45,289 nt of DNA from Candidatus Acidiferrum typicum (GTDB lineage Bacteria > Acidobacteriota > Terriglobia > Acidiferrales > UBA7541). How positions within the stretch are numbered: the stretch's first letter is position 1; each line of letters begins with the position of its first letter. The translations under genes and the position numbers were made by a program. Positions 17,301 to 25,315 of the stretch are shown here, one piece after another. The stretch is from NCBI GenBank assembly GCA_025463055.1, contig JAOAPV010000016.1:1-45289 (forward strand), given 5' to 3'. The notes beneath the pieces were generated by a model. The model did not search any database. It was not told the origin of the DNA and saw only the letters and a program-made list of their open reading frames with translations.

Positions 17301-17872
17301 TGGGCGGAATCTTCAAAATCAATAGCGGAGTCCCGACCACTGTCATCTTTAATGGAGACCCAATGGGTTTGGGCAACGGCGGGGCAGACCAATTCGGTAT
17401 TCCTAACCGCATTCCCGCCTGCGATTCCGTTAATCGCAATTATATAGGTGGTACAAGCCCTTCATACATTAATATAAGCTGCTACACTCTCCCGACCGTA
17501 GCGGCTTCCTCACCGCTTGCCGCTCAATGCGGCACCTTCTCAGGAGCCGCAACCCCGCCGCCTGCTGGACAGGTGTATTGCGCGAATCTCCTGGGGAATG
17601 CGGGCCGCAATACCGTCATCGGGCCCAAACTTGTAAACGTGGATTTCTCCGCGACCAAGAACATCCCGATCCATCGCATTTCAGAGACTTTCAACGTTCA
17701 GTTCCGCACGGAGATCTTCAACATCTTCAATCACTCCAACTTTGTGCCTCCCGAACCAACCAATGGTGCTGGCATATTTGACGACACAGGAGCCGTGGTA
17801 GCCAACGGATTCATGGACACCTTGGCGACACAACCCCGAGACGTTCAGTTCGCATTGAAGATCATTTGGTAA
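14396..17872 (+). CDS. Oar-like TonB-dependent receptor with carboxypeptidase-regulatory domain
   Basis: An outer-membrane protein of about 1158 residues. It has a signal peptide (KILVPLALIVLNLFLSVSIYSQ), then an Ig-like carboxypeptidase-regulatory domain (GGTLSGTTSDSSGGVIPEA to YSVMVTAKGF), then a TonB plug region (LPLNGRDWTSL; RLDGISINDY; IQEFSVLTGGFTAEYGKASG) and a 22-strand-type barrel ending in FALKIIW with a terminal aromatic residue. The family imports large substrates, often oligosaccharides or peptides, across the outer membrane and is greatly expanded in Acidobacteriota. TTG 14396 is taken as the start because GGGAG precedes it by about 8 bases; a GTG at 14357 is possible but the signal peptide then starts late. 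No substrate gene cluster adjoins it. Confidence 0.92.
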   Translation: MNPRKLTKILVPLALIVLNLFLSVSIYSQVTGGTLSGTTSDSSGGVIPEAQISIKNTATGITKNVLADSAGYYTAPNLAPGTYSVMVTAKGFSTVVSTVILAVGAQQQLNIAMKVGEISQTVQVTQAAPQIDLTSSTLIGQVGSHTILDLPLNGRDWTSLATLDPGVNLIETQMDYAGSARGNRGFGAELTISGQRTTNNNYRLDGISINDYANSGPGNVIGAALGVDAIQEFSVLTGGFTAEYGKASGGVVNAITKSGTNSFHGDVYEFIRNSALDSRDYFSRSGNTPLAQFRRNQFGGAAGGPIIKDKTFIFGDYEGFRQAKGITTTITVPSDGARAGTLHYDPTGTPPGGCTVTVPGTCTVTVDPAAAAELAMFPHATPGTSVKDKGKFINSGLQIVPENFYTARVDHKLSRKDSLFGTYLFDDTDFQQPDSANNVFLKSHTTRQTVVLEETHTFGAAVGNSARVGFSRSHALNVVPFGAINPAAKDLSLGSTSGQNAPMVAISGFTRNQGGVGSAPNFEHTFNNYQFGDDVFWVRGAHTLKFGTDIERMQYNFIARENPGGRWNFSNLAAFLTNNSKHFEAGIPTTITPRELRQTLIAGYVQDDWRFRPNLTLNLGVRYEMTTVLNDAQGKITDLLNITDTVPQCGVLFTSPFAPGGKNPPGSACGTAGPYYHNPTLRNFAPRIGFAWDPFRDGKTSVRGAFGIYDVLPLPSYFLVLQNQSAPFIIFDSVDKPGSGPNPLRGQFSSGGQNLLTNPPPGAKMGQLATSTMETNPHRNYVLQWNLNAQRQIASDLSLSLGYIGSHGVHMLIRGDDGNMTIPTLTSAGYLFPCGPPVPDYGGPCTPGNTVTGASAKLNQTLGIIRYLYWGSDSSYNAMNLTVDKRMSHGLQFQVAYTWSKSIDDNSSTIAGDTFLNSLNSLFWFAPKSLRGLSDFNVAHSASINALWAVPTPSSFNGLAKATMGGWQVGGIFKINSGVPTTVIFNGDPMGLGNGGADQFGIPNRIPACDSVNRNYIGGTSPSYINISCYTLPTVAASSPLAAQCGTFSGAATPPPAGQVYCANLLGNAGRNTVIGPKLVNVDFSATKNIPIHRISETFNVQFRTEIFNIFNHSNFVPPEPTNGAGIFDDTGAVVANGFMDTLATQPRDVQFALKIIW

Positions 17873-17953
17873 TTGCGAACAACAAATGGGGTAATGCACG
17901 GAGGTGCGGAGTCATTCGCGTCAGCGATGTCTGCTGGCCGTTATAGGCAAGTC

Positions 17954-18457
17954 TTAACGATTTGCTTCCACGCTGCACCTTCCCAAATTCTTGACGATCT
18001 TTGTCGGCTCGAACATCTCCGCGCCCGCCGCTCCACTCGACTTCTTCCCCTTGAGCTGCACGTGGTCACCCGCCTTCACGTCCACGCTCCCCGGCTCAAG
18101 CACATACGACTTGTTCTTCTTCTCGTCCACCAGGCGCAGCCCATCATCCGTCTGCTGCACACAGCCCGAGACCGCCCCATGGTGATGCAGCGCTAGGAAA
18201 AGCACGCCGACACCTGCCGCTGCTCCAACGCCGATCCCTATTGCCTTGCCCGAACCATATCCGTTCTTCGGTGGAACATATCCAGGCGTGCCAGGTGTGC
18301 CCGTCCCCATTCCCGTTCCTCCACCGCCGTATTGCGCAAATGCGGAACCCGAGAGAAATGTTGCAAGGAAAAACCCAAGCGCCATCTTCGGAAAATGGCG
18401 CAATACTCCAGCCCGCATAGCGAGCCCGCTGCTGACAGCATTTTGACCTGCGTTCAT
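17954..18457 (-). CDS. secreted Gly-rich small protein (unknown)
   Basis: A 167-residue protein. The signal peptide (KMALGFFLATFLSGSAFAQ) is followed by a Gly/Thr/Pro-rich stretch (YGGGGTGMGTGTPGTPGY), a hydrophobic Gly/Ala-rich segment (GIGVGAAAGVGVLFLALHHHG) that may cross or touch a membrane, and a small C-terminal domain with two cysteines (SGCVQQTDDG; GRCSVEANR). That domain reads like a short beta fold (SYVLEPGSVDVKAGDHVQLKG). No family is recognised. ATG 18457 follows AGAGGAG; a longer reading to 18640 has no such signal. It converges with the TonB receptor gene. Confidence 0.7.
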   Translation of the reverse strand: MNAGQNAVSSGLAMRAGVLRHFPKMALGFFLATFLSGSAFAQYGGGGTGMGTGTPGTPGYVPPKNGYGSGKAIGIGVGAAAGVGVLFLALHHHGAVSGCVQQTDDGLRLVDEKKNKSYVLEPGSVDVKAGDHVQLKGKKSSGAAGAEMFEPTKIVKNLGRCSVEANR

Positions 18458-18891
18458 GGATGCTCCTCTTGAATGGACGAAGCGCCTTGCTGCGCGCCTC
18501 GCGTCCCGCTGCAAGCTAGATTCGCTCCCTAAGGAGATTTTTTTGTCCGCCAAATGTGAACTCCCCGTCATTTTCCTGTTGTCATTTCCTGTCCGTTGCC
18601 GTTCGAATTGAATCAGGACGTTAGTTATTCTTATTGACAACGTGCCAGGACCTGTGGTAAGCTCATTCGTGCACTCACCTTCCAGACGCGTTTGTGACTC
18701 ACATCAGCCTGCCACGCGCGTATCCCCTTTGTTTCTTATCACATCCTTGTATCCCCTTTGGTTTGTTGCACTTCCGCACTCTTTTGCGCAACGGAGGACA
18801 CGCAAGTCCCTTACTTTCAATCGGTTGCACACTCTTTCTATTGCGACAGGGGTGGGTGGGGGTATGCCTCTGTTAAGATTAGCCAACCACT
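18458..18891 (+). other. intergenic region upstream of ETF-QO, with possible promoter and repeats
   Basis: No gene. A promoter-like TTGACA (18634-18639), N18, TAAGCT lies about 230 bases before the ETF-QO start. TATCCCCTTTG is repeated at 18721-18731 and 18750-18760 (29-base spacing) in a pyrimidine-rich stretch. The function of the repeat is unknown. Confidence 0.4.
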
Positions 18892-20550
18892 ATGACCGCA
18901 CAGCGTGAACAACTTGAGGCCGATGTCCTCATCGTCGGCGCTGGCCCCGCCGGCCTAGCCTGCGCCCTCCATCTAGCCAATCTCATCAAGAAACACGACG
19001 AATCCGCCACTGGGGGCGGCCACCCGCTCTCCGCCGAAAATATCTACGTCCTCGAAAAGGGCCGCGAAGTCGGCGCTCACCAGCTCTCCGGCGCCATCAT
19101 GAATCCGAAAGCCCTCGCCGAATTGGTCCCCGATTTCGAGAAGACCGCGCCGCTGGATACTCCGGTAACCGATGACGCCGCTCTGTTCTTCACCAAGGGT
19201 TCCTCGTTTCGGTTTCCGGTAACGCCACCTCCGTTCAAGAACAAAGGCAACTACGTCATCTCGCTGAATCGGCTGGTGAAATGGTTGGGCGGCTTGGTCG
19301 AAAAATCCGGCGTGAATCTTTTTACACAATTTGGCGGCGCACAACTCATTTACGAGCGTGAAGGTATCGCCGGCGTAATCACGGAAGACAAAGGCCTCGA
19401 TAAAAACGGCAAGCCCAAGGACAACTACACGCCGGGATACGAATTGCGCGCCAAGGTCACCGTGCTCGCTGAAGGACCGCGTGGCTCCCTCACTAAGCAA
19501 CTTGTCCAGAAAAAGAAACTGGACAATATCAATCCGCAGATTTACAGCATCGGCGTCAAGGAATTGTGGGACGTGCAGCCCGGGCGCATCCAGCCTGGAT
19601 ACGTCGCGCACACGCTCGGCTGGCCCGTGCCGACGAACATGTACGGCGGCGGCTGGATTTATGGTCTGAACAACAATCGCGTTTCGATCGGACTGGTGAT
19701 TGGCCTGGAATACTCCGATCCGCAATTTGATCCGCATGAAGCATTTCAGATCTGGAAGACGCATCCATTCCTCAAAAATATTCTCGAAGGCGGCAAACTC
19801 GTCCGTTATGGCGCAAAAACCATCCCCGCGGGTGGATGGTATTCCATGCCGCGACCCTATGTGGACGGCGGTTTGATCATCGGCGACTCCGCCAGCTTTC
19901 TCGATTCCCAGCGGCTCAAAGGAATCCACATGGCCATCAAGAGTGGCATGCTAGCCGCCGAAACAATTTTTGAGGCGTTGAAAACGGGCGACACTTCGGC
20001 GGCCAAACTAAGCGTGTTCCAGAAAAAAGTCGAAGACAGTTACATCAGAAAAGAACTCTGGCAGGTTCGCAATTTTCACCAATCGTTTCAGTACGGTCTA
20101 CTCGGCGGCCTTTTTCATACCGGGTTGCAGTTTGTCACCGGAGGCCGCGGTTTAGTTGATCCGATGCGCGTCCGCCCCGGCCACGAGCACTACCACAAAG
20201 ATGGGCATCCGCCGCGCGAGCGCTTCAAAGGCGACGGCAAGCTCACCTTTGATCGCCTGACCGACGTCTATCACTCCGGCACGCGGCACGAAGAAGATCA
20301 GCCGTGCCATCTGATCGTTCACGACTTAAATATTTGCGCGAATCGCTGCACCGTCGAGTACGGCAATCCCTGTCAATATTTTTGCCCCGCTGCCGTCTAC
20401 GAACCGGTGCAAGAAAAAGACGGATTCAAGCTCAAGATCAACGCCGCCAACTGCGTGCACTGCAAAACCTGCGACATCGCCGACCCCTACCAAATCATCG
20501 ACTGGGTAGTCCCCGAAGGCGGCGGAGGCCCCAACTACGAAGGCATGTAG
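18892..20550 (+). CDS. electron-transfer flavoprotein-ubiquinone oxidoreductase
   Basis: A 552-residue membrane-associated flavoprotein that passes electrons from reduced ETF to quinone. The N-terminal FAD site reads VLIVGAGPAGLACALHLANL. The middle contains LDSQRLKGIHMAIKSGMLAAE, typical of the family. The C-terminal 4Fe-4S domain has CQYFCPAAVY and INAANCVHCKTCDIADP, the cysteine set of ETF-QO. The length fits the family (about 550). The ATG start is clear, with the coding sequence beginning MTAQREQLEADVLIVGAG. The etfA/etfB genes are not in this window. Confidence 0.95.
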   Translation: MTAQREQLEADVLIVGAGPAGLACALHLANLIKKHDESATGGGHPLSAENIYVLEKGREVGAHQLSGAIMNPKALAELVPDFEKTAPLDTPVTDDAALFFTKGSSFRFPVTPPPFKNKGNYVISLNRLVKWLGGLVEKSGVNLFTQFGGAQLIYEREGIAGVITEDKGLDKNGKPKDNYTPGYELRAKVTVLAEGPRGSLTKQLVQKKKLDNINPQIYSIGVKELWDVQPGRIQPGYVAHTLGWPVPTNMYGGGWIYGLNNNRVSIGLVIGLEYSDPQFDPHEAFQIWKTHPFLKNILEGGKLVRYGAKTIPAGGWYSMPRPYVDGGLIIGDSASFLDSQRLKGIHMAIKSGMLAAETIFEALKTGDTSAAKLSVFQKKVEDSYIRKELWQVRNFHQSFQYGLLGGLFHTGLQFVTGGRGLVDPMRVRPGHEHYHKDGHPPRERFKGDGKLTFDRLTDVYHSGTRHEEDQPCHLIVHDLNICANRCTVEYGNPCQYFCPAAVYEPVQEKDGFKLKINAANCVHCKTCDIADPYQIIDWVVPEGGGGPNYEGM

Positions 20551-20655
20551 CGCCGTGAAAAAAGAGGGCGAAAATCCTGCGAGGAGGTTATTAAAACGAA
20601 TCTCTAGTGCGGGCGAAAACAAATATTGTGACCTACGGCAAGATGCGAAAAAGAA

Positions 20656-23535
20656 TCAGTCGGGCAGCAGGCCGTACACATCAATCTCCGAGCTGCTGCC
20701 AATGTAAACCTTGCCATTCGCAATCGTCGGCACCGTGAACTTCACGGCGTTTCCCGCTTGATCGCGATTCGCGGCCGCTTGCGCGCTGTTCCAAAGCTCG
20801 CGGCCAAGGTTGGTCGCATCGTACGCGTGCAAAACCGCAGGACCCGTTCCGAGCTTGCTGGGGCCGCCATACTGGCTGGCATCAACGGCCCAAACAATGC
20901 CGTGCGAATTTCCGTTCGAGGAGACCGATGGAGTCGTTCCTCTTTCCGGAAAAAGTCCGCTCGAGTGCGAAACGGGTATGGGATTGAAGAGACCTGTCGC
21001 CGGATTCAGCGCGTAGGCGTTCACCGGGCCGTTTGCTCCGGCAATGAATAGCGTGTAGTTCCAAAATGCCGGCGTCGCGTACAGGCTACGCGTCACTGGG
21101 AATTTTTGGACTAAAGCCGGTCCACCACTGCCTTCCAAATGTCCCATCGCATCGCGATTGATCACGTAAAGTTCGCCCGCCTGACCGCTGCCAATTTTTC
21201 CTCCACCAATCAGAAGATGCTTTATTGGCGCGGAGGGCAAATCCGCAAGTACAGCGGCGCCGCCTGAGCCGAGATCACCGTTCCCAGAATCCATGATGGT
21301 ATGGTCCGAGGGAGTAAACCAATCCTGCAAAGCAAGGCTCGGATTCAGTTTCAAGAAGCTGTCACCAAACTCGGTGATGCCGTCGTAATTGCCGTTTGAG
21401 GTGATCACATAAATGTTGTTGTTGCTGTCAATCGAGGGTGCGCCGCCGGCCATCCAGATTCCAGCACCTTCACCGTTTGGAGTGGCGTTGAAGAGGACGC
21501 GCGCGGCGTGCAGATCCGATTTATTGAAACCGATAATCCAGCCGTGCCAGGGTTTTTGGTCGTTGTGCGATCCCCAAGAGACGTAGACGGTGTTGTTCAC
21601 GAGCGCGAGACCGGGGCGCTGATTTTCGTGAAAGGGATCAAACGGAAGGCGCGTGCCATTACTGCCGTCGCCGGCGCCCGGCACGGTAATCGCGGAGGTT
21701 AGTTCGAACGGGCCGTTCGCGGTCTCGCTGCCGTCGATGAGACTGAGCGCGTGGAGACGCTGGTGACAGGTGCCGGCTAGTCTCGCGTTTGTGCCCGCCG
21801 TTTTCGTTTTGGTGACGACGTACAGAATTTTCGAAACCGGATCGATTACCGGGGTTCCGACAATACCGACATCCGGCTGAATGTCTTCGCTGGCCATGTT
21901 CAAGGCTGTGGGCCAGGTTTCTCCGGAAGGAATGAGGGTCTTGGACCAGTAGGTCACGCAGGGATTCGCGTCGGCGTCGAATGCGTACACAGTATTGTGA
22001 GAAGTGGCGGTGAAAATTACGTTGTGCGTGCCGCCAGCGATGGGGAGATTGGCGACCCAAAGAGTTTGCGGGTAAACAGCGGCATCTACGGAACAGGAGA
22101 ATAGTTTTGCGAATGTGGAAGTATGGACGTTCGAAGAGGTTAGCGCGAATTCCTGGGAGTTGACGCCGGCGCGCGTGGGGTCGTTGTGATACTCGGTGAC
22201 TCCGGAAAGGGAAGTGACCCCAATGGTGGTAGCGGCGCTTTTAGTTACATCGAGCGCGCTGGTGGCAGTAACGATGTAAACGCCGGGACTGCTCGGAGGA
22301 TGATATACGGCTGAAGAGGGTGTGACGTTGGTGAACGAGCCGCTTGATGCAGTCCAGGTGACGCCCTGACTGGTGGGATCGTTCTGCACGACTGCTGAGA
22401 ACTTCAAGCTTTGAGAAGTCGTGATGCCGCCACGTTTGGGAGAGATGGTAACGCCAAGGTCGGCTGGGACAGCGAAGACAGTGATACTTGCGCTAGCGGA
22501 TGACTTGCGATCCGCGACCGACGCGGCGGTGAGCGTGACGGTTGGCGGATTGGGAGCATTTGCGGGCGCGGTGTATGTAATGGACGCACCGGACGCGCTC
22601 GACGTAGTCGAGAGCGTGCCGCAGAGGGCGTTCGCGCAGCCTGCGCCGGAGAGCGTCCATGTCACGCCTTTACTTTGGGGATCGTTTTGAACGGTTGCCG
22701 TGAAATCTCCGGCGTGGTTGACAGGGACGGTTTGGCTTGCGGGAGAGACCCTGACTGTCACTGCAGGAGCGGGAGCGGCAATGGTGATCGCAGCACTTGC
22801 GGAAACACTCGAATCGGCCGCGGACGTGGCAACCAACGAGAAGGTGGGAGGATTGGGCACGTGACCTGGCGCCGTGTAGGTCATGGCAGCGCCGGACGCG
22901 GTAGTGGTGGCGGAAAGGGTGCCGCAGGCGTTCTTGCTGCAATTCGCGCCAGAAAGGCTCCAGGTGACACCTTTGTTCTGGGAATCGTTCTGAATAACGG
23001 CTGAAAAATTTTGGATTTGATTAACTGTGAGCGTTTGCGTTTGAGGTGAAACGCTGACCGTGATCGGCGCTGCTGGAGCCACTATGGAGACGGCTGCCGA
23101 GGCGGACTTCTCAGGACCGGCGACGGAGGTCGCCGTGAGAACGATCGAAGCTTGACTCGGCATTTGCGAGGGCGCGGTGTATGTGATCGCGGTGCCAGAA
23201 GCGCTCGATGCAGCGGAAAGCGTGCCGCACGCACCTGGATTGCAATTGGAAAGAGACCAAGATACACCTTTGCCCTGCGGGTCATTCGCGACGGTAGCGG
23301 TGAAGGTATTTGTTTGCCCGGGTTGGAGTGTTACGGACGCCGGCGTAACGGTCACGGAAGTTGCCGCCTGGGGCGGGGGGGTAGTGGAGGGCGGGGGATC
23401 TCCCGAAGGAGAGTGCGCGCTAGAAATCGAAGGTACAGAAGCACAGCCGCCGACCAGGAAGGCGGCAAATAGGCAGAGCACAGCTACAGCAATGGGTGCA
23501 AGAGCAGCAGCACGCACCCCGGGGTCTGAATTCAA
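20656..23535 (-). CDS. Ig-like repeat lipoprotein with C-terminal beta-propeller (PQQ-like)
   Basis: A 959-residue cell-surface lipoprotein. The signal ends at VGGC (Cys31). A Pro/Thr/Ser linker leads into four bacterial Ig-like (BIG2-type) repeats, about residues 58-155, 157-255, 257-355 and 357-440. The first three share T-(F/Y)-x-A-x-(V)-x-N-D-(P/S)-Q-x-K-G-V-(S/T)-W and a Cys pair. Residues about 450-959 are repeat strands of a propeller that resembles the pyrrolo-quinoline-quinone or YVTN type (VIFTATSHNTVYAFDADA; KILYVVTKTKT; IYVITSNGNY). Function is unknown; surface adhesion or sugar sensing is possible. The start is a TTG with GGAG upstream, so it could differ. Confidence 0.85.
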   Translation of the reverse strand: MNSDPGVRAAALAPIAVAVLCLFAAFLVGGCASVPSISSAHSPSGDPPPSTTPPPQAATSVTVTPASVTLQPGQTNTFTATVANDPQGKGVSWSLSNCNPGACGTLSAASSASGTAITYTAPSQMPSQASIVLTATSVAGPEKSASAAVSIVAPAAPITVSVSPQTQTLTVNQIQNFSAVIQNDSQNKGVTWSLSGANCSKNACGTLSATTTASGAAMTYTAPGHVPNPPTFSLVATSAADSSVSASAAITIAAPAPAVTVRVSPASQTVPVNHAGDFTATVQNDPQSKGVTWTLSGAGCANALCGTLSTTSSASGASITYTAPANAPNPPTVTLTAASVADRKSSASASITVFAVPADLGVTISPKRGGITTSQSLKFSAVVQNDPTSQGVTWTASSGSFTNVTPSSAVYHPPSSPGVYIVTATSALDVTKSAATTIGVTSLSGVTEYHNDPTRAGVNSQEFALTSSNVHTSTFAKLFSCSVDAAVYPQTLWVANLPIAGGTHNVIFTATSHNTVYAFDADANPCVTYWSKTLIPSGETWPTALNMASEDIQPDVGIVGTPVIDPVSKILYVVTKTKTAGTNARLAGTCHQRLHALSLIDGSETANGPFELTSAITVPGAGDGSNGTRLPFDPFHENQRPGLALVNNTVYVSWGSHNDQKPWHGWIIGFNKSDLHAARVLFNATPNGEGAGIWMAGGAPSIDSNNNIYVITSNGNYDGITEFGDSFLKLNPSLALQDWFTPSDHTIMDSGNGDLGSGGAAVLADLPSAPIKHLLIGGGKIGSGQAGELYVINRDAMGHLEGSGGPALVQKFPVTRSLYATPAFWNYTLFIAGANGPVNAYALNPATGLFNPIPVSHSSGLFPERGTTPSVSSNGNSHGIVWAVDASQYGGPSKLGTGPAVLHAYDATNLGRELWNSAQAAANRDQAGNAVKFTVPTIANGKVYIGSSSEIDVYGLLPD
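22473..23364 (-). repeat. about 300-bp tandem repeat encoding Ig-like domains
   Basis: Three consecutive units of roughly 295-300 bases encode the first three Ig-like domains of the lipoprotein. The reverse-strand reading shows the same words in each unit (YTAP, GTLS, SVxDxxxSASAA). Copy number can change by recombination; a fourth unit downstream is more divergent. Confidence 0.65.
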
Positions 23536-23903
23536 GGTGCAGGTTCTCCAATTTTTTCCCTGAGCGAAACTCAGTTAGTAAGCCGTCCCCATTGTAGGGT
23601 TCCGTACGTCAGGGGCAATATGGCCGACCATTGAGAGGGAGCAAGGGCTTTCCTGTAGCAGTTTCAAAGTGAGACGTATCGAGACCAGGAAGTTAGGCAT
23701 CGACGGGAACGCAATACCACTTCACTTTCAGTGCATGGGTCCGCGGGCTCGCTCCTATTACTTGCGAGTCGTCGGTAAGAGTAACGGCTTGGAGTGTAGG
23801 GACAGCGTGCGCGCGCCTAACCTATACGCCGGACCCTCGTCGGGCTAAAACTTCCGCGGTATGATATTTCTTTCTTCGGAAAAGCCGGCTGAGGCGGAGT
23901 TCA
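23536..23903. other. divergent intergenic region, 370 bases
   Basis: No gene seen. It separates the leftward lipoprotein gene from the rightward solute-binding gene and should carry both promoters. A TATGAT at 23860-23865 could be the -10 of the binding-protein gene, but no good -35 is at the right distance. Confidence 0.4.
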
Positions 23904-25196
23904 ATGAAGATTGTCGGCCTATTGGGGATTTTGCTGGTCGCTTTAGGTCTGGGTTGTTCCAGGCAGTCTTCGCGTGAGCCCGTAACTGTAACGTTTCTGG
24001 ATATTGAGTACGACACCCCAGATCGCCTGCCTGGATTGGCTCAAGACTTGCTTGCCTTCACACAGGAAACAGGGATCCGAGTTAAGCGCCTTCCTCGCCC
24101 GGAAGGTTCTTTAAATCAACTTGCGATGTGGAGAGAGTTACTCCAAAAAGGCGGCGCCACGCCCGATGTCTACGGAATTGACGTGATCTGGTCCGGAATA
24201 TTTAACCAGTATCTTCTGGATCTAAAGCCATACTTCGCCACCGAGCTCTCCTCACAGCGTCCAGTAGTGGCCGCGAGCTACACCGTGGGTGACAAGCTGG
24301 TGGCAATACCCCGCCACGCCTATGTTGGTGTTTTGTTGTATCGCGCTGATCTTCTGCGACGCTACGGGTATCGTGAGCCACCTAAAACATGGGATGAACT
24401 CGAGAGGATGGCCACGCGGATTCAGGCCGGTGAACGCGCCAAAGGTCAGAAAGACTTTTGGGGCTATGTTTGGCAAGGCGGCGTCAGCGAAGATTTGACC
24501 TGCGCCGGCTTGGAATGGCAAATGAGCGAACGTGGCGGACGAATCATCGAAGATGACCGGACAATCAGCGTCAACAATCCTCAAACCATCCGGACATGGC
24601 AGCGCGCAGCGCGTTGGGTGGGATCTATTTCACCACCCGGCGTGGTGGCGTACGAAAAATGGGACGCAGAGAACGTCTGGAAATCGGGGAAGGCAGCCTT
24701 CCATCGGGCTTGGGTGTCGGATTATAGTCTGATCACCTTGCATACGCCTCCCGGCAACGCCACCCAGTATGGCGTAACCAGCCTGCCAGGCGGCATCGCA
24801 GGCCGGGCAAACACATTGGGAGGAAACGGTTTGGCGGTTTCCCGAACTTCGGCACACCCCCGGGAAGCGCTCGAGCTGATAGGATTTCTTGTGCGCAGAG
24901 ACCACCTCATGCGTGCAAGCGCAAATTCCGTCCCGCCGAAGGAGCAAGAGCTATATGATCTGCCTGAAATCCTGGAACCATATCCTCAGTTTGCCGCTTC
25001 AAGGCAACACCCAGGCCGCGTGGTGGCGCGTCCTTCCATAGTTTCGGGCGAGAAATACGAAGATGTGAGCCGAGCGTACATCCGGGCACTGCATTCCGTG
25101 CTGACCGGCGAACAGATTCCGGCCGTGGCAGCAGCAGCTTTGGAAAAGGAACTGATTCAAATCACCGGTTTCAGGCCGGGAGCGCCTTCTAACTGA
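23904..25196 (+). CDS. extracellular solute-binding lipoprotein (ABC sugar type)
   Basis: A 430-residue lipoprotein. The lipobox is LGLGC, with Cys18, after a short hydrophobic signal. The fold follows family-1 solute-binding proteins: PDVYGIDVIWSGIFNQYLLDL, VGDKLVAIPRHAYVGVLLYR, a GYREPPKTWDELERMA hinge region, AAFHRAWVSDY and GGNGLAVSRTSAHPREALEL. These proteins deliver sugars or related solutes to ABC permeases. ATG 23904 follows GGAG closely. No permease or ATPase genes adjoin it; instead a sensor kinase follows after 119 bases on the same strand. Confidence 0.88.
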   Translation: MKIVGLLGILLVALGLGCSRQSSREPVTVTFLDIEYDTPDRLPGLAQDLLAFTQETGIRVKRLPRPEGSLNQLAMWRELLQKGGATPDVYGIDVIWSGIFNQYLLDLKPYFATELSSQRPVVAASYTVGDKLVAIPRHAYVGVLLYRADLLRRYGYREPPKTWDELERMATRIQAGERAKGQKDFWGYVWQGGVSEDLTCAGLEWQMSERGGRIIEDDRTISVNNPQTIRTWQRAARWVGSISPPGVVAYEKWDAENVWKSGKAAFHRAWVSDYSLITLHTPPGNATQYGVTSLPGGIAGRANTLGGNGLAVSRTSAHPREALELIGFLVRRDHLMRASANSVPPKEQELYDLPEILEPYPQFAASRQHPGRVVARPSIVSGEKYEDVSRAYIRALHSVLTGEQIPAVAAAALEKELIQITGFRPGAPSN

Positions 25197-25315
25197 GCTG
25201 GCCTCCTAAAAGGGCCTCTGATCAGTTTTGCCAACGCATCTTTCGACGCGGTTCAGCTTCGAGTTCGTGCATTGACTATAGGGCGTAATTTGACGAACGC
25301 AATAGGGAGTCACAG

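Noticed and set aside
18973-19929. 318-residue reverse reading in the ETF-QO gene
   Set aside because: Shadow of a well-recognised forward gene.
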